64,000 bases of DNA from Neoasaia chiangmaiensis (GCF_002005465.1 NZ_CP014691.1:372001-436000); one strand, 5' to 3'; positions 33,494 through 44,299 are shown, counted from the stretch's first letter. Translations and numbers: made by a program. Notes: generated by a model not told the origin, from the letters alone.

Positions 33494-34255
33494 TCATTCC
33501 CCAAGTCGAACAGGAAGACCGGCTTCATTCAACGCATTTTTAACCGTGTCGATCCCAAATGTTCCAAAATGGAACACGCTCGCGGCAAGAAGACCGCTTG
33601 CACCGGCCCGGGCACCCTCGACGAAATGCTCTGGCGATCCAACTCCGCCTGAGGCAACAACCGGAACATCGACCGCACGACAGACGGCTTCGAGAAGCGC
33701 CAGATCGAACCCGTCACCAGTACCGTCGCGATCCATGCTCGTCAGAAGAATTTCGCCTGCGCCGCGCTCCTGCATCTGTCGGGCCCAGGCGACAGCATCG
33801 ATGCCCGTCGGTTCGCGGCCACCCTTCGTATAAACCTCCCAGCCGCCGCGCTGGTTGCGACGGGCATCAATGGCGACGACGACGCACTGACTGCCGAACC
33901 GCATGGCGGACTGATTGATCAGGTCGGGATTGACGACCGCCGCCGAGTTCACGGCACACTTGTCTGCGCCTGCCAGAAGCAATCGACGCATATCGTCGGC
34001 ACTGCGAACACCCCCGCCGACCGTCAATGGCAGAAAGACCCGCTGGGCGGTTCGACTGACGACATCAAGAATTGTGTCCCGATTTTCAATACTTGCCGTG
34101 ATATCGAGGAAAGTCAGCTCATCGGCACCTGCGGCATCATACACAGCGGCCTGCTCGACCGGATCGCCGGCGTCACGCAACGATACGAAATTGACCCCTT
34201 TGACAACGCGGCCATCCTTGACATCCAGACAGGGTATAACGCGCAGCTTCAGCAT
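33494..34255 (-). CDS. hisF: Imidazole glycerol phosphate synthase cyclase subunit (HisF)
   Basis: The 253-residue (beta/alpha)8 enzyme closes the imidazole ring using ammonia from HisH. Catalytic Asp residues are in [16 protein letters not shown] and [13 protein letters not shown]; the phosphate sites are seen as [12 protein letters not shown] and [12 protein letters not shown]. It overlaps the hisA end by 7 bases. It is close to the usual 250-258 residues. Confidence 0.97.
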   Translation of the reverse strand: MLKLRVIPCLDVKDGRVVKGVNFVSLRDAGDPVEQAAVYDAAGADELTFLDITASIENRDTILDVVSRTAQRVFLPLTVGGGVRSADDMRRLLLAGADKCAVNSAAVVNPDLINQSAMRFGSQCVVVAIDARRNQRGGWEVYTKGGREPTGIDAVAWARQMQERGAGEILLTSMDRDGTGDGFDLALLEAVCRAVDVPVVASGGVGSPEHFVEGARAGASGLLAASVFHFGTFGIDTVKNALNEAGLPVRLGE

Positions 34256-35583
34256 GCTGCACCGTCGAGCGCCCGTAGCGCGTCCGCAAGAGAGATACGC
34301 CCGTCATACAGCGCACGACCCACGATAACGCCGCTGATACCCGGCACATGATCGGCTGTCTTGCGCAAGGCACGCAAATGTTCAAGTGAGCCGACACCAC
34401 CGCTGGCAATGACAGGAATGGAGAGTTTTTCCGTCAGAGCCGCCGTCTGTTTCAGATCCAGACCTTCAAGCATCCCGTCGCGCGTAATTTCCGTGAAGAT
34501 GATGGCAGTGACCCCGGCATCCTGCATCCGGGATGCCAGATCGCTTGCCGTCATTTCAGATATTTCCGCCCACCCTTCGGTCGCCACGCGCCCCTGACGA
34601 GCATCGATTCCCGCTACGATACGACCCGGATAGGCACGTGCAGCCTGCCGGACCAGTTCCGGGTCCTTGACCGCGACGGAACCAAGAATCACCCGCGCCA
34701 CGCCCGCTTCCAGCCAGCGTGTGATCGCCGCCATGTCACGTATTCCGCCGCCCAGCTGGACAGGGACGTTCGACGCCCGAACAATGGCTTCCACAGCGGC
34801 CACGTTGGCGGATTGACCCGCAAATGCGCCGTTGAGGTCGACGACATGCAAATGCTGGCAACCGGCGGCCATGAATGCCCGGGCCTGTGCCGCCGGATCA
34901 TCCGAATAATGCGTTGCATCGTTCATCTCGCCTCGGCGCAAACGCACACACGCACCATCCTTGAGATCAATCGCAGGATACAGGGTCAGATGATGGCGCG
35001 CCGATGGCATGACAGATGGTTCTTCCTTGCGAACGGAGGAAATGGATCGTTGGGAGGAGGAGCTTTCCTGACCCAGCAACTTGAACAGATAAAGACCACG
35101 AATGATCTGCCCGCGATCACGGGCATAATAAGGGTGAACGCCCCATTGTTCGAAACCAAGAGACTGAAACAAGGCGATCGCGGCCTTCTGGGTTTCGCGT
35201 ATATCGCAGTTCAGAACGCGGCAGCCCATGGCGGTCGCCGCTTGCATGAGCGCCTGAGCCAGAGCCTGACCGAGGCCTCGACCACGCATATAGGGCGCAA
35301 TATGAAATCCGGAGATCGTGGCACTCATGGCCTGGGCTTCGTTGTTGCGGGGCGGGCGGGTCAGGAGCGCAGCCCCCTGAATGACACCGTTTTCACGCAC
35401 TACGAAGAGGCCGCGCTCCGGCACCAGCAGGACACCCTGGAAATAGCGCTCCAAAGTGGGGAGGGCAGGCGGTTGCAACCAGCCGAAACCGCCCCCGTCG
35501 AGTATTGCCGCCGTCGTCGCCTCGCACAGGGCCGCGAGGTCGTCGGCGTCAAGTTTCGTCAGGCGTTCGGCGTGGATCGTCAT
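34249..35583 (-). CDS. hisA: GNAT acetyltransferase-HisA fusion frame
   Basis: One 444-codon frame holds two domains. Residues 1-175 are a GNAT-type acetyltransferase ([20 protein letters not shown] is the acetyl-CoA loop; [14 protein letters not shown] the late helix). A Ser-rich linker follows ([17 protein letters not shown]). Residues 192-444 are HisA, the ProFAR isomerase ([47 protein letters not shown]). An internal ATG at 35010 with AAGGAAG 11 bases upstream could also start a normal 253-residue HisA. The first ATG overlaps the hisH stop (ATGA). Either a true fusion or nested starts is possible. Confidence 0.9.
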   Translation of the reverse strand: MTIHAERLTKLDADDLAALCEATTAAILDGGGFGWLQPPALPTLERYFQGVLLVPERGLFVVRENGVIQGAALLTRPPRNNEAQAMSATISGFHIAPYMRGRGLGQALAQALMQAATAMGCRVLNCDIRETQKAAIALFQSLGFEQWGVHPYYARDRGQIIRGLYLFKLLGQESSSSQRSISSVRKEEPSVMPSARHHLTLYPAIDLKDGACVRLRRGEMNDATHYSDDPAAQARAFMAAGCQHLHVVDLNGAFAGQSANVAAVEAIVRASNVPVQLGGGIRDMAAITRWLEAGVARVILGSVAVKDPELVRQAARAYPGRIVAGIDARQGRVATEGWAEISEMTASDLASRMQDAGVTAIIFTEITRDGMLEGLDLKQTAALTEKLSIPVIASGGVGSLEHLRALRKTADHVPGISGVIVGRALYDGRISLADALRALDGAAC

Positions 35584-36221
35584 GGCTGCCAGAGAAGGAA
35601 GTTGGCCATAATACGCAAACCGGTGCGCTGGCTTTTCTCAACATGGAACTGCGTGCCGCAACGATTACCCCGCGCGACGATGGCAGGCACGACGCCGCCA
35701 TACTCGGCACTGGCGACGAGGTCGGCCGGATTCCAGTTTCGCAACGCATAGGAATGCACGAAATAGCCGTGGGCGTCAGGCGAAAGCCCTTCGGTCAAAG
35801 GATGCATGCCCGCGCGATAATCCAGCCTGTTCCACCCCATATGCGGCAGGCGAAGCCCTTCGGCCGCAGCCTGATCCATGCGCGCGATTTCACCATCGAT
35901 CCAGCCGAACCCTGGTGTTTCCTCATGTTCCAGGCCACGCTCGGCCATCAGTTGCATGCCGACGCAGATACCAAGAAATGGTGTCCCCGCCGCCGTCGCA
36001 TCGTCGAGAGCCGCACGCAGTCCGCCATGCAATCCGGCAGCGCAGTTTGCGAAAGCGCCCTGTCCCGGCAGGATGATGCGCTCGGCGTCACGAACAACCG
36101 CCGGATCGCCGGTGATAACAACGGGGTTCGGAAGGCCGAGATCCGCACTGGCACGCCGCGCTGCCTGTGCTGCGGAGGCCAGATTACCGCCGTTGTAATC
36201 GATGACGACGATCGGTTTCAC
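35580..36221 (-). CDS. hisH: Imidazole glycerol phosphate synthase glutaminase subunit (HisH)
   Basis: 213 residues from GTG at 36221, which overlaps the hisB stop as GTGA; the longer open frame upstream runs through hisB. Class I glutamine amidotransferase with oxyanion strand [13 protein letters not shown], nucleophile Cys in [12 protein letters not shown], and the catalytic His in YFVHSYAL with the following Glu region. It supplies ammonia to HisF. Confidence 0.95.
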   Translation of the reverse strand: MKPIVVIDYNGGNLASAAQAARRASADLGLPNPVVITGDPAVVRDAERIILPGQGAFANCAAGLHGGLRAALDDATAAGTPFLGICVGMQLMAERGLEHEETPGFGWIDGEIARMDQAAAEGLRLPHMGWNRLDYRAGMHPLTEGLSPDAHGYFVHSYALRNWNPADLVASAEYGGVVPAIVARGNRCGTQFHVEKSQRTGLRIMANFLLWQP

Positions 36222-36814
36222 AGGACGCCCTTGGTCGACGGGATGGCGCCCTGCGCACGTGGATCGATGGCCACCGCCATACGCAGGGCCCGCGCGAATG
36301 CCTTGAATCCGCTTTCGGCAATGTGATGCGCATTTCGCCCGGCCTTGTTCGTGACGTGCAGGGCGACGGAAGCGGACATGGCGAATGCCCGGAAAAACTC
36401 CTCGAAAAGCTCGGTATCCATCTCGCCGATCCGGTCTCGTGGAAACGTGACGTTCCACGCGAGATAAGGCCGTCCGGATATGTCAACCACCACTTCCGAC
36501 AACGCTTCGTCCAGCGGCACCAGCGCATGGCCGAAGCGCGTGATGCCGCGCTTGTCACCAATCGCCTCCGAAAACGCCTTGCCCAGCGCGATGCCAATAT
36601 CTTCGACCGTGTGATGACCGTCGATATGCAGGTCGCCCTGACAACGTAGCGTCAGATCGAAGCCCCCATGCTTGGCCAGCGCCGTCAGCATATGGTCGAA
36701 AAAGCCGATGCCACTATCGACATCCGCCCCGCCGCCGCCGTCGAGGCTGATGGCGAGCGTGATATCCGTTTCGCTGGTGACCCGGTGTTGCCGGGCGGTT
36801 CGGGATCCGTTCAT
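36218..36814 (-). CDS. hisB: Imidazoleglycerol-phosphate dehydratase (HisB)
   Basis: 198 residues from ATG 36814 (an upstream ATG at 36835 is open). The metal-binding signatures are [36 protein letters not shown] and the later [18 protein letters not shown]. The monofunctional bacterial HisB makes imidazole acetol phosphate. First gene of the his cluster here; no promoter motif is evident in the short gap to the divergent nitroreductase. Confidence 0.96.
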   Translation of the reverse strand: MNGSRTARQHRVTSETDITLAISLDGGGGADVDSGIGFFDHMLTALAKHGGFDLTLRCQGDLHIDGHHTVEDIGIALGKAFSEAIGDKRGITRFGHALVPLDEALSEVVVDISGRPYLAWNVTFPRDRIGEMDTELFEEFFRAFAMSASVALHVTNKAGRNAHHIAESGFKAFARALRMAVAIDPRAQGAIPSTKGVL

Positions 36815-36931
36815 CGTGGTTTTATATCGCAACATTCACGCGAACGATACCATGTCGCGGCGCGTTCTCGATCGCTCCCGTGCAGATGCCTCTTGGCGTC
36901 GACGCGGGCTCTTGCCATCTATAGGCGCACC

Positions 36932-37543
36932 ATGACCGATTCTACGTCCAAACACTCGAATGCCCTCGCATTTCTTCTGTCGCGCTCATCGACCGACCAT
37001 CTCGTCGAACCGGCCCCGGACAAGGCGCAGATCGCTGCCATCCTGTCTGCCGGCCTGCGCGCGCCGGATCATGGGAAGATGCGCCCCTGGCGTTACATCG
37101 TGGTCAAGGGCAAGCATCGTCGCCCCTTCGCGGAACTGGTGACGCGTGCGATGAAAAGCGTCGACCCTGACGTGCCGCAAAAAAAGATCGAAAAACGTCT
37201 GCATCGTTTTTCGGAAATGCCGATGATTATCGCGCTGGGAATGCATATCGAGCCCGGCGGGAAAATTCCTGTAATCGAACAGGAAATGTCCGCGGCCGCC
37301 GGTGTCATGAACGTCCTGAACGCCCTGCATGCCGAAGGATTCGGCGGCTTCTGGGTCACCGGCGAATTCGCGGACGATCCCGAATTTCTTGCAACCATCG
37401 GGCTGAATCCGCCAGATCGTCTGGCGGGCTTCCTGTTCGTCGGGACGCCGGAGCGCGCCGTACGAGAGGCCAGGCGCCCAGATATCAGTGATTACATGGC
37501 GTTCTGGAAGAGCGAGCCGGTCTCGTTCGGAGCGGAAAGTTGA
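36932..37543 (+). CDS. Nitroreductase-family protein (YdjA-like)
   Basis: The 203-residue protein starts at the ATG at 36932. An FMN-binding loop (RAPDHGKMRPWRYIVVK) and the C-terminal FLFVGTPE with GFGGFWVTGEFADDP match the small YdjA-type nitroreductases. These are dimeric FMN enzymes using NAD(P)H. It is overlapped by the next gene's start. The upstream open frame lies in hisB and is not coding. Confidence 0.9.
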   Translation: MTDSTSKHSNALAFLLSRSSTDHLVEPAPDKAQIAAILSAGLRAPDHGKMRPWRYIVVKGKHRRPFAELVTRAMKSVDPDVPQKKIEKRLHRFSEMPMIIALGMHIEPGGKIPVIEQEMSAAAGVMNVLNALHAEGFGGFWVTGEFADDPEFLATIGLNPPDRLAGFLFVGTPERAVREARRPDISDYMAFWKSEPVSFGAES

Positions 37544-38742
37544 GCACGGATACGGAAGTCATCATCGCCGGGGGCGGCCCCGTCGGGCTGGCCGCCGCGA
37601 TCTCCCTTGCGCGAGACGGACGGGAAGTCACAGTCATCGAGCGTGTGCCGGAAGCCATTCTGGCAAAACCCGCCTTCGACGGTCGGGAGATCGCCCTGAC
37701 GCATCATGCATCCAACTGGCTGAAATCCGTGGGCGCGTGGGAGTACATTCCGACCTCCGCCATCTCGCCCATGCATGCGGCGCGCATCGAAAGTGGCCAT
37801 GCGCCTGACCGACGGAATGTTCTGACGTTCCACGCGCCCGAACAGGGCCCCGATGCACTCGGCCACCTTGTTGCCAATCATCTGATCCGTTCGGCCCTGT
37901 ATCGGGTAGCGCGCGAGACGCCGCGCGTAACGATCAGGACGGGGCAGGGCATCAACGCCGCGAAGTCCAGCCGTCGGGCGGCATCCATCATTCTGGAGAA
38001 CGATCTTCGCCTTTCGGGGCAATTGCTGATTGCCGCAGACGGACGCTTTTCCCGAATTCGTCAGATGAAGGGGATTGGCGCCGTCATTCACGACTTCAAA
38101 CGCAACATTCTCGTCTGCCGCATGCGCCATACGGTCCCTCATGAGCGAACAGCGCTACAGTGGTTCGATGAAGGGCAGACCATCGCCCTGTTGCCGGTCG
38201 CGGATGACGGGCATGGGGGCGCACTGTCCTCTCTGGTGCTCACATTGCCACCAGACGAGATCGAGCGCCTGCGCAATCTGGATGAAGCGACTTTCAACGC
38301 CGACATCACGCGTCGAACACAGGGCCGCGCCGGTCCCATGACATTGGAAAGCGCGCGGTGCGTGTATCCGCTGAAGGCTGTTTACGCCCACCGCTTTCGC
38401 GCCGAGCGACTGGCCCTCATTGGCGATGCGGCGGTCGGCATGCATCCCATCACAGCGCATGGCTTCAACCTCGGCCTTAAAGGGCAGGAAACGCTGGCCC
38501 GCGCCATTGCCGATGGATCGGGAGATGCCGGCGATCCGGACGCCTTACGTCGTTTCGAACGCCAGCACCGTATCGCGACAGCGCCTCTCTTCGCCGCGAC
38601 CAACGGCATCGCCACGGTTTATACCCATGACGCAGCACCCGTTCTGGCGCTGCGCCGCGCCGGTTTAGGCGTCGCTCAGGGCCTCATGCCGTTTAAGCGT
38701 TTCGTCACGGGGTTGCTGATGGACCGCAACAGATCCATCTGA
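37540..38742 (+). CDS. UbiH/UbiF/Coq6-family FAD-dependent hydroxylase
   Basis: The 400-residue flavin monooxygenase starts at a TTG overlapping the nitroreductase stop. It has the FAD fold (VIIAGGGPVGLAAAISLARD), the NADPH/FAD DG motif (LLIAADGRFSRIRQ) and the second FAD motif ALIGDAAVGMHPITAHGFNL, the ubiquinone hydroxylase fingerprint. It probably hydroxylates the ring in ubiquinone synthesis. Which position it acts on cannot be told. Its last 78 bases overlap the end of the convergent Rieske gene. Confidence 0.9.
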   Translation: MSTDTEVIIAGGGPVGLAAAISLARDGREVTVIERVPEAILAKPAFDGREIALTHHASNWLKSVGAWEYIPTSAISPMHAARIESGHAPDRRNVLTFHAPEQGPDALGHLVANHLIRSALYRVARETPRVTIRTGQGINAAKSSRRAASIILENDLRLSGQLLIAADGRFSRIRQMKGIGAVIHDFKRNILVCRMRHTVPHERTALQWFDEGQTIALLPVADDGHGGALSSLVLTLPPDEIERLRNLDEATFNADITRRTQGRAGPMTLESARCVYPLKAVYAHRFRAERLALIGDAAVGMHPITAHGFNLGLKGQETLARAIADGSGDAGDPDALRRFERQHRIATAPLFAATNGIATVYTHDAAPVLALRRAGLGVAQGLMPFKRFVTGLLMDRNRSI

Positions 38743-39801
38743 ATGCGGGACACCACAACGCATCAGTAGATCCCGCAGCTTCTTCACCACGGGAAATACC
38801 TCGACGTTGCGGTCGCCCCCTTGCTCGTTCCAGGCGCGCTGCTCCATCTCCATGATTTCCCGGTCTTCCTCGAAAATCCTGTTCGTGAAGACCCCCAGAG
38901 CTGGCCAGATCAGGTCGATCAGGAACGGTGTTTTCGGACGCAGGACGGAGAGAAGTCCGAAATTCTGGCTACTCATGCCGTCCGCACTATTCGGAACATA
39001 AACGCTGAACAATTCCATGATAAGATCACCATCCTTATCGTGGATATGCAGACTTTGATAAGGATAGGTGGTGCGGACGCTCACGATCTCCTCCACCGGT
39101 TGCGCGCGGTTGGGATCATCATGGTGCTTGCCGAAGATCAGCCGCTCCGCCAGGGGCTGCTGTTTGCCGATCCGTGCAAAGCTGTATCGCGCCTCGATGA
39201 AGTTCTCCCCCTGATCCTGTCCCATGAAACGTGCGCGGATCTGGCCCATCTGGCGCCGATGCAGGAACTGGTGGTTCATATCCATCAGGTTTTCATGCAT
39301 GAACGTGTAGTGGCATTTCACCATGGGGCTGAAACGACGGGTCTTGAATGCCGGATTATCGACCTGGGCCAGGGGCGGCAACAGTACTGCCTCAGCTTTT
39401 GCAGGGTCCCCCGGAAAGATAAAGACCATCCCGCCCGCTTCCCGACAGGGGTAGGTCCTTACGCCATTCGGCAGTTTACCCTTTCCGAGATAAGGCACAT
39501 CGATACAACGCCCCGAGCGACCGTATGCCCAGCCGTGGTAACAGCATTGCACGGATTCGCCTTCGACGCGGCCCTTGCTGAGCGGCACCTGACGGTGGGC
39601 ACAGCGATCTTCCAACGCGAAAACAGCGCCCTCTCGCGGGCGCACCAGAGCAATGGGCTCTTTTCCGAAGCGGCGCCCGATCGTCTGGCCTCGTTTCAGA
39701 TCGTCAGACCATGCCAAGGGGTACCAGAAGTCTGGAGCAATATCGACTTGCCGCAAATCGCTGTGAGAAGGCGCCGAGCCAGAAAACGAAGTAGAAGACA
39801 C
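38665..39801 (-). CDS. Rieske-type aromatic-ring-hydroxylating oxygenase alpha subunit-like protein
   Basis: The 378-residue protein has a Rieske [2Fe-2S] site CAHRQVPL with CCYHGWAYG (C-H and C-H ligands) at about residues 68-90. The mononuclear iron site is ENLMDMNHQFLHRRQMG. Such oxygenases hydroxylate or demethylate ring compounds and need a separate reductase, and none is adjacent. The substrate is not predictable. It converges with the UbiH-like gene; the final 25 codons overlap it on the opposite strand. Confidence 0.88.
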   Translation of the reverse strand: MSSTSFSGSAPSHSDLRQVDIAPDFWYPLAWSDDLKRGQTIGRRFGKEPIALVRPREGAVFALEDRCAHRQVPLSKGRVEGESVQCCYHGWAYGRSGRCIDVPYLGKGKLPNGVRTYPCREAGGMVFIFPGDPAKAEAVLLPPLAQVDNPAFKTRRFSPMVKCHYTFMHENLMDMNHQFLHRRQMGQIRARFMGQDQGENFIEARYSFARIGKQQPLAERLIFGKHHDDPNRAQPVEEIVSVRTTYPYQSLHIHDKDGDLIMELFSVYVPNSADGMSSQNFGLLSVLRPKTPFLIDLIWPALGVFTNRIFEEDREIMEMEQRAWNEQGGDRNVEVFPVVKKLRDLLMRCGVPHSDGSVAVHQQPRDETLKRHEALSDA

Positions 39802-40120
39802 GATTGAGTTTCCGTTTCGAGTAGCTTGTCAACACGACGCACTGTGTCGCGATACATCGTTCGATTACATGGCCAAACAACACCCGCAGGATTGATTTGG
39901 CGAGTTACGAAGGTGTTATTCCAGAGGCTAACGATCGCGACCACATCGACACGCCATTCCGACCATGCCTCGAGCGATATTTTTTGCATGGGATGCGCTT
40001 TGCCAGCACACGTCTTCGTGTGGCACGGGCAGTTGAAAAGCCGAAAAAGAGAAAGGCTTTATAGTCATCGATTACACCCAGGTAATTTTCGGTTAATTTT
40101 TAGGTGACGAGTATCATATC
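39802..40120. other. Divergent intergenic region, no gene seen
   Basis: The 319 bases lie between the Rieske gene (minus) and the dehydrogenase gene (plus). No conserved ORF, tRNA or strong hairpin is visible. It must contain both promoters; none is clear enough to mark. Confidence 0.5.
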
Positions 40121-41140
40121 ATGCTGGCGATCGTCATTCATGGCCCCCGCGATCTGCGTATCGAAACAATGGAAACCGGCGAACTCAAAGCCGGGCAGGT
40201 GCTGATCCGCATCGAAGCTGGCGGCATCTGTGGGTCCGATCTGCACTATTATCAGCACGGCGGCTTCGGAAGCGTACGCATTCGCGAACCCATGATTCTC
40301 GGGCATGAGATCGCCGGTCGCGTTGCGCAGATTGCACCGGATGTCACGACGCTCAAGGTTGGCGATATGGTCGCCGTCAACCCAAGCAGCCCATGTGGCA
40401 AATGTGAGATGTGCCTGAAGGGCCTGTCCAATCACTGCGTCAACATGCGATTCTATGGTAGCGCGATGAGAATGCCGCATGTGCAAGGCGGGTTCCGCGA
40501 CAAGCTGATCTGCGACGCCACCCAGTGCTTCCCGGCCAAGCGCATGGATGCTTCGGCGCTCGCGCTGGCGGAACCGTTTGCAGTGGCATTACACGCGGTC
40601 AAGCGCGCCGGGAGCCTGCTGAACAAACGTGTCCTGGTGACGGGTTGTGGACCGATCGGTGCACTGGTCGTCGCTGCCGCGCGTCTGCACGGTGCGCGGG
40701 AAATCATTGCCACCGATGTCGTGCCCGAACCGTTGGCCGTGGTTCGGACATTGGGCGCCGATCGGACGATCGATGTGCGTGATCGACCGGATAGCCTGAC
40801 GGCACTGGCGGGTAAGCTGGATGTCATGTTCGAGTGTTCGGCCAATGAAAGGGCTTTCCACACGGGTATGGATACGCTTCAGCCGCAGGGTATCATTGTG
40901 CAGGTCGGTCTGGGTGGCGATGTGCCACTCCCGCAGGCACAGCTTGCATCACGGGAACTGTCTTTGCGTGGCTCATTCCGTTTCGACGATGAATTCGGAC
41001 TTGCCGTGGCGCTGATCGATTCCGGGCGCGCGGTGCTGGACACGCTGATCAGCAGGCATTTCCCAATGCATGACGCCGTCTCGGCTTTCGAACTCGCATC
41101 TGATCGGCGTGCTGCCATGAAAGTCCAGCTGGCGTTCTGA
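40121..41140 (+). CDS. idnD: Zinc-dependent L-idonate 5-dehydrogenase-like alcohol dehydrogenase
   Basis: The 339-residue medium-chain dehydrogenase has the catalytic zinc region GGICGSDLHYYQHGG and GHEIAGRV. The structural zinc Cys cluster is CGKCEMCLKGLSNHC. The Rossmann loop reads VTGCGPIGALVVAAA. The HYYQHGGFG loop is typical of L-idonate 5-dehydrogenases, which interconvert L-idonate and 5-keto-gluconate. Sorbitol or other polyol dehydrogenase activity cannot be excluded. It stands alone, with a convergent neighbour. Confidence 0.85.
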   Translation: MLAIVIHGPRDLRIETMETGELKAGQVLIRIEAGGICGSDLHYYQHGGFGSVRIREPMILGHEIAGRVAQIAPDVTTLKVGDMVAVNPSSPCGKCEMCLKGLSNHCVNMRFYGSAMRMPHVQGGFRDKLICDATQCFPAKRMDASALALAEPFAVALHAVKRAGSLLNKRVLVTGCGPIGALVVAAARLHGAREIIATDVVPEPLAVVRTLGADRTIDVRDRPDSLTALAGKLDVMFECSANERAFHTGMDTLQPQGIIVQVGLGGDVPLPQAQLASRELSLRGSFRFDDEFGLAVALIDSGRAVLDTLISRHFPMHDAVSAFELASDRRAAMKVQLAF

Positions 41141-41161
41141 ACAGACGATTTCGCTCGGAAT

Positions 41162-41647
41162 TTATTGCGTCATCGGCACGGCAAGCGCGATGCCTGCCGC
41201 CATGTTTCCGTGACCGCGTCGCTGCTGGTTGACGGATGCGCCGTTCGAGAGCGCATCACCCGCCTGATGCGTATTGCGCCGAAAGAAATCCGGCTCCAGA
41301 GAGGGATCGGTCTCACCGGAAGTGTCGACCGGCGCATCCATATCATTGGGAACCGGCGCGTCGCTGAAGCGTGACTGCGCGCGAACCTCAAGCACTTCCG
41401 CGTGGCCATGACCGACCGCTGGCTGGATAATCGGCGCAGGCTCTTTCGATACTGCGGAAAGGGAAAAACTCGTCAGCTTCCCAAACGCATTGTGGTGCGT
41501 CGTTACCGGACTGGCATTGGAAACAGCGGCCCCCTGATTATCGGCAGGCGTTGTCTCGGCAGCTAAAACCGGTGGAGATGCAAGGAAAGTGGCAAGCGAA
41601 ACTGTCGAAACCGTGAGAAGACGACGCGACAACGAACGACGAAGCAT
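41162..41647 (-). CDS. Exported protein of unknown function
   Basis: 161 residues from ATG 41647, which gives a typical signal peptide (MLRRSLSRRLLTVSTVSLAT, then FLASPPVLAAE). The mature part is low-complexity, rich in Pro, Ala, His and Asp, with no Cys and no recognised domain. It could be a periplasmic or outer-membrane-associated linker protein. Confidence 0.6.
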   Translation of the reverse strand: MLRRSLSRRLLTVSTVSLATFLASPPVLAAETTPADNQGAAVSNASPVTTHHNAFGKLTSFSLSAVSKEPAPIIQPAVGHGHAEVLEVRAQSRFSDAPVPNDMDAPVDTSGETDPSLEPDFFRRNTHQAGDALSNGASVNQQRRGHGNMAAGIALAVPMTQ

Positions 41648-41798
41648 GGACACTACCTCACACTGCGTGGTCGTCTCATCAGGGCACAAGCGACTGTGTT
41701 GTGACCGACCAATGAAAATATAGTGAGATATATGGCCCGGCGACTGCAACTTTTTTCGCGTGAATGTTTCGCGCCGTTGCAAAACGTGAGAATCTTCC

Positions 41799-41832
41799 GG
41801 GAGACCAACGATCGAAACCGCGTTGGTCTCCC
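41799..41832 (-). terminator. Hairpin after pgk
   Basis: A perfect 12-bp stem GGGAGACCAACG/CGTTGGTCTCCC has a 10-base loop and lies directly after the pgk stop. No strong T run follows, so it may stop or stabilise the gap-pgk transcript. Confidence 0.75.
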
Positions 41833-41838
41833 CTGGAT

Positions 41839-43056
41839 TCAGAGAGGGGCGACGTGCTGCGCCGCATCCGTCAGCACGGCAATACCCGGCAGGATCTTGC
41901 CCTCAAGCCATTCAAGAAACGCACCGCCAGCGGTGGAAACGTAACTCATCCTGTCGGCAACGCCCGCATGACGAAGGGCGGACACCGTATCGCCACCGCC
42001 GGCGATCGTTTTCAGCTTGCCTTCCTGCGTCAGCGATGCCGCTGCCTTTGCCACAGCGACCGTCGCCGCATCGAAGGGGGGGATCTCGAAAGCACCAAGC
42101 GGGCCGTTCCAGACAAGCGTCTTGAGTTGGGTCAACCTGGCTTCGATCAACTCAACCGTGCGCGGACCTGCATCGAGGATCATCGCGTCGGGCGGTACCT
42201 CGCCGATCAGGCAAACTTCCGACGGCGCGTTCTCCCTGAACTCACGCGCGATGACGGCGTCGACGGGCAGGATGATCTCGCAGCCTTTCTCCCGCGCCTC
42301 GACCACGATACGGCGTGCGGTTTCATGCATGTCCGCCTCTTGCAGGGACTTGCCGACCGAGATGCCTTCAGCCGCAAGGAACGTATTGGCCATCGCCCCG
42401 CCGATGAAAACAGTGTCAACCTTACCCAACACGTTGCCGATCAGATCGAGCTTGGTCGATACCTTCGCCCCGCCGATCAACGCACCGACAGGCCGGTCCG
42501 GCAGTTCCAGCGCGGCCGAAAGGGCGTTGAGCTCGGCCTCCATCAACCGACCTGCGAAGGACGGCATATGCCGCGCCAGACCTTCGGTCGACGCATGCGC
42601 GCGATGCGCTGCCGAGAAAGCGTCATTGACGAAGAAGTCGCCATGGCGCGCCAGCATCGCCGTGAATTCGGCGTCGTTGGCTTCCTCGCCGGCATGGAAA
42701 CGCGTGTTCTCCAGAACCAGAACCTCGCCATCCCGCAGACGATCGACAGCGCTTTCGGCCTCAGGACCGATGCAGCTGTTCTGGAAATACACGCGATGCT
42801 GAACCTTGGATTCAAGCATCTCGGCGATCGGCGCCAGCGACATATGCGGCACCACCTGTCCCTTTGGTCGATCGAAATGACTGAGGACGATGACCTGCGC
42901 GCCCTTGTCGGCGAGTTCGATGATCGTGGGGATGACCCGATCGATGCGCGTCGTGTCCGTGATGCGACCGTCCCGGACGGGTACATTCAGGTCGGCGCGT
43001 AACAATACCCGCTTTCCGGCAGGCGACAGATGATCGAGCGTGCGAAAAGCAGGCAT
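41839..43056 (-). CDS. pgk: Phosphoglycerate kinase
   Basis: 405 residues from ATG 43056 with AGGAG upstream. The N-domain has [16 protein letters not shown] and SHFDRPKG; the hinge and C-domain have [23 protein letters not shown] and GGGDTVSAL, the nucleotide site. It makes ATP from 1,3-bisphosphoglycerate in glycolysis. It lies 14 bases after gap and is probably co-transcribed. Confidence 0.97.
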   Translation of the reverse strand: MPAFRTLDHLSPAGKRVLLRADLNVPVRDGRITDTTRIDRVIPTIIELADKGAQVIVLSHFDRPKGQVVPHMSLAPIAEMLESKVQHRVYFQNSCIGPEAESAVDRLRDGEVLVLENTRFHAGEEANDAEFTAMLARHGDFFVNDAFSAAHRAHASTEGLARHMPSFAGRLMEAELNALSAALELPDRPVGALIGGAKVSTKLDLIGNVLGKVDTVFIGGAMANTFLAAEGISVGKSLQEADMHETARRIVVEAREKGCEIILPVDAVIAREFRENAPSEVCLIGEVPPDAMILDAGPRTVELIEARLTQLKTLVWNGPLGAFEIPPFDAATVAVAKAAASLTQEGKLKTIAGGGDTVSALRHAGVADRMSYVSTAGGAFLEWLEGKILPGIAVLTDAAQHVAPL

Positions 43057-43070
43057 GGGACAGCTCCTGA

Positions 43071-44090
43071 TTACAGGCTGCCGAACAGGGCAGCGGTATC
43101 CGACATACGATTGGAGAAACCCCACTCGTTGTCATACCAGGCACAAACGCGCACCATCTTGCCACCGTTCACCAACGCCGTCTGTGTTGCGTCAAATGTG
43201 GATGACGCCGGGTTATGGTTGAAATCGCTGCTGACGAGCGGCGCGGTGTTGTAAGCGAGAACGCCCTTAAGCGGACCCTCGGCCGCGGTTTTCAGCGCAT
43301 CGTTCACGGCATCGACCGATGCCGGGGTGCGAACCGGCACGAAATCCAGCGACACAACCGAGACATTCGGCGTCGGCACGCGAATGGAGGTGCCGTCCAG
43401 ACGGCCCTTCAGATGCGGCAGCACCAGCCCGATCGCCTTCGCGGCCCCCGTCGATGTCGGGATCATGTTCAGGGACGCCGCACGCGCACGGCGCGGATCG
43501 CGATGGTGCGTGTCCACGGTGCGCTGATCGCCCGTGAAGGAATGGATCGTCACCATGTATCCGCTGTCGATTCCGAAGGCCTCGTCCAGCACCTTGGCGA
43601 CCGGTGCCAGGCAGTTGGTCGTGCACGACGCATTGGAAATGACCGTCATGTCCGATGTCAGCATATCGTTATTGACACCGTAGACAATCGTCGCATCCAC
43701 CTCGGTGCCCGGTGCGGAGATGATCACCTTGCGCGCACCCGCCTGCAGAAGGGCGGCTGCCTTCTCCTTCGTGGTGAACAGACCTGTGCATTCCAGTGCC
43801 ACGTCCACGCCATGGAACGGCACCTTTGTCGGATCGCGCTCGGCCGATACGTGAATGGGATCGTAAGTGCGTCCGTTCGCTTCGATGATCATCTTGTCGC
43901 CATCGATGCGGACATGACCTTTCAGCGGACCGTGCACACTATCATAGGCGAGAAGATGAGCATTGGCCTCCGGCGTTCCAAGATCATTGATCGCCACGGG
44001 AACAACGTCCGTCCGGCCACTCTCGATGATGCCGCGAAGCACCAGACGCCCGATGCGCCCAAAACCATTGATCGCGATCTTCACTGCCAC
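43071..44090 (-). CDS. gap: Glyceraldehyde-3-phosphate dehydrogenase, type I
   Basis: The 339-residue enzyme has the NAD fold [13 protein letters not shown], catalytic Cys in [13 protein letters not shown], His in [13 protein letters not shown] and the C-terminal [12 protein letters not shown]. The adenine-pocket residue following VVPVAIND suggests NAD preference. It oxidises GAP to 1,3-bisphosphoglycerate and is the first gene of gap-pgk. Confidence 0.97.
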   Translation of the reverse strand: MAVKIAINGFGRIGRLVLRGIIESGRTDVVPVAINDLGTPEANAHLLAYDSVHGPLKGHVRIDGDKMIIEANGRTYDPIHVSAERDPTKVPFHGVDVALECTGLFTTKEKAAALLQAGARKVIISAPGTEVDATIVYGVNNDMLTSDMTVISNASCTTNCLAPVAKVLDEAFGIDSGYMVTIHSFTGDQRTVDTHHRDPRRARAASLNMIPTSTGAAKAIGLVLPHLKGRLDGTSIRVPTPNVSVVSLDFVPVRTPASVDAVNDALKTAAEGPLKGVLAYNTAPLVSSDFNHNPASSTFDATQTALVNGGKMVRVCAWYDNEWGFSNRMSDTAALFGSL

Positions 44091-44299
44091 TGTTCATTCT
44101 CCGTCGATGATCCGCGCATCCGGCGTGCCGAATGGGTAAAATACCTTCCGCAATCCATAGCATCGGCAAACAGGATGACGAGAGGGGGAAGGACGATTTT
44201 CTTGCCTTTTTTTCATCGGGGCTTTTCGGCCACGACGAGATAAATACGACATACGGCGTCTTGCCGGAGAGCGCCGTTCCTGCGACGGTCCTTTCCATC

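Noticed and set aside
36222-36458. Longer HisH frame of 292 codons
   Set aside because: The extra N-terminus is antisense-like shadow within hisB; the family start is at the GTG that overlaps the hisB stop.
39459-39653. Alternative small frames within the Rieske gene and the many frames antisense to core genes
   Set aside because: They have no family similarity and arise from GC-rich codon bias on the opposite strand.
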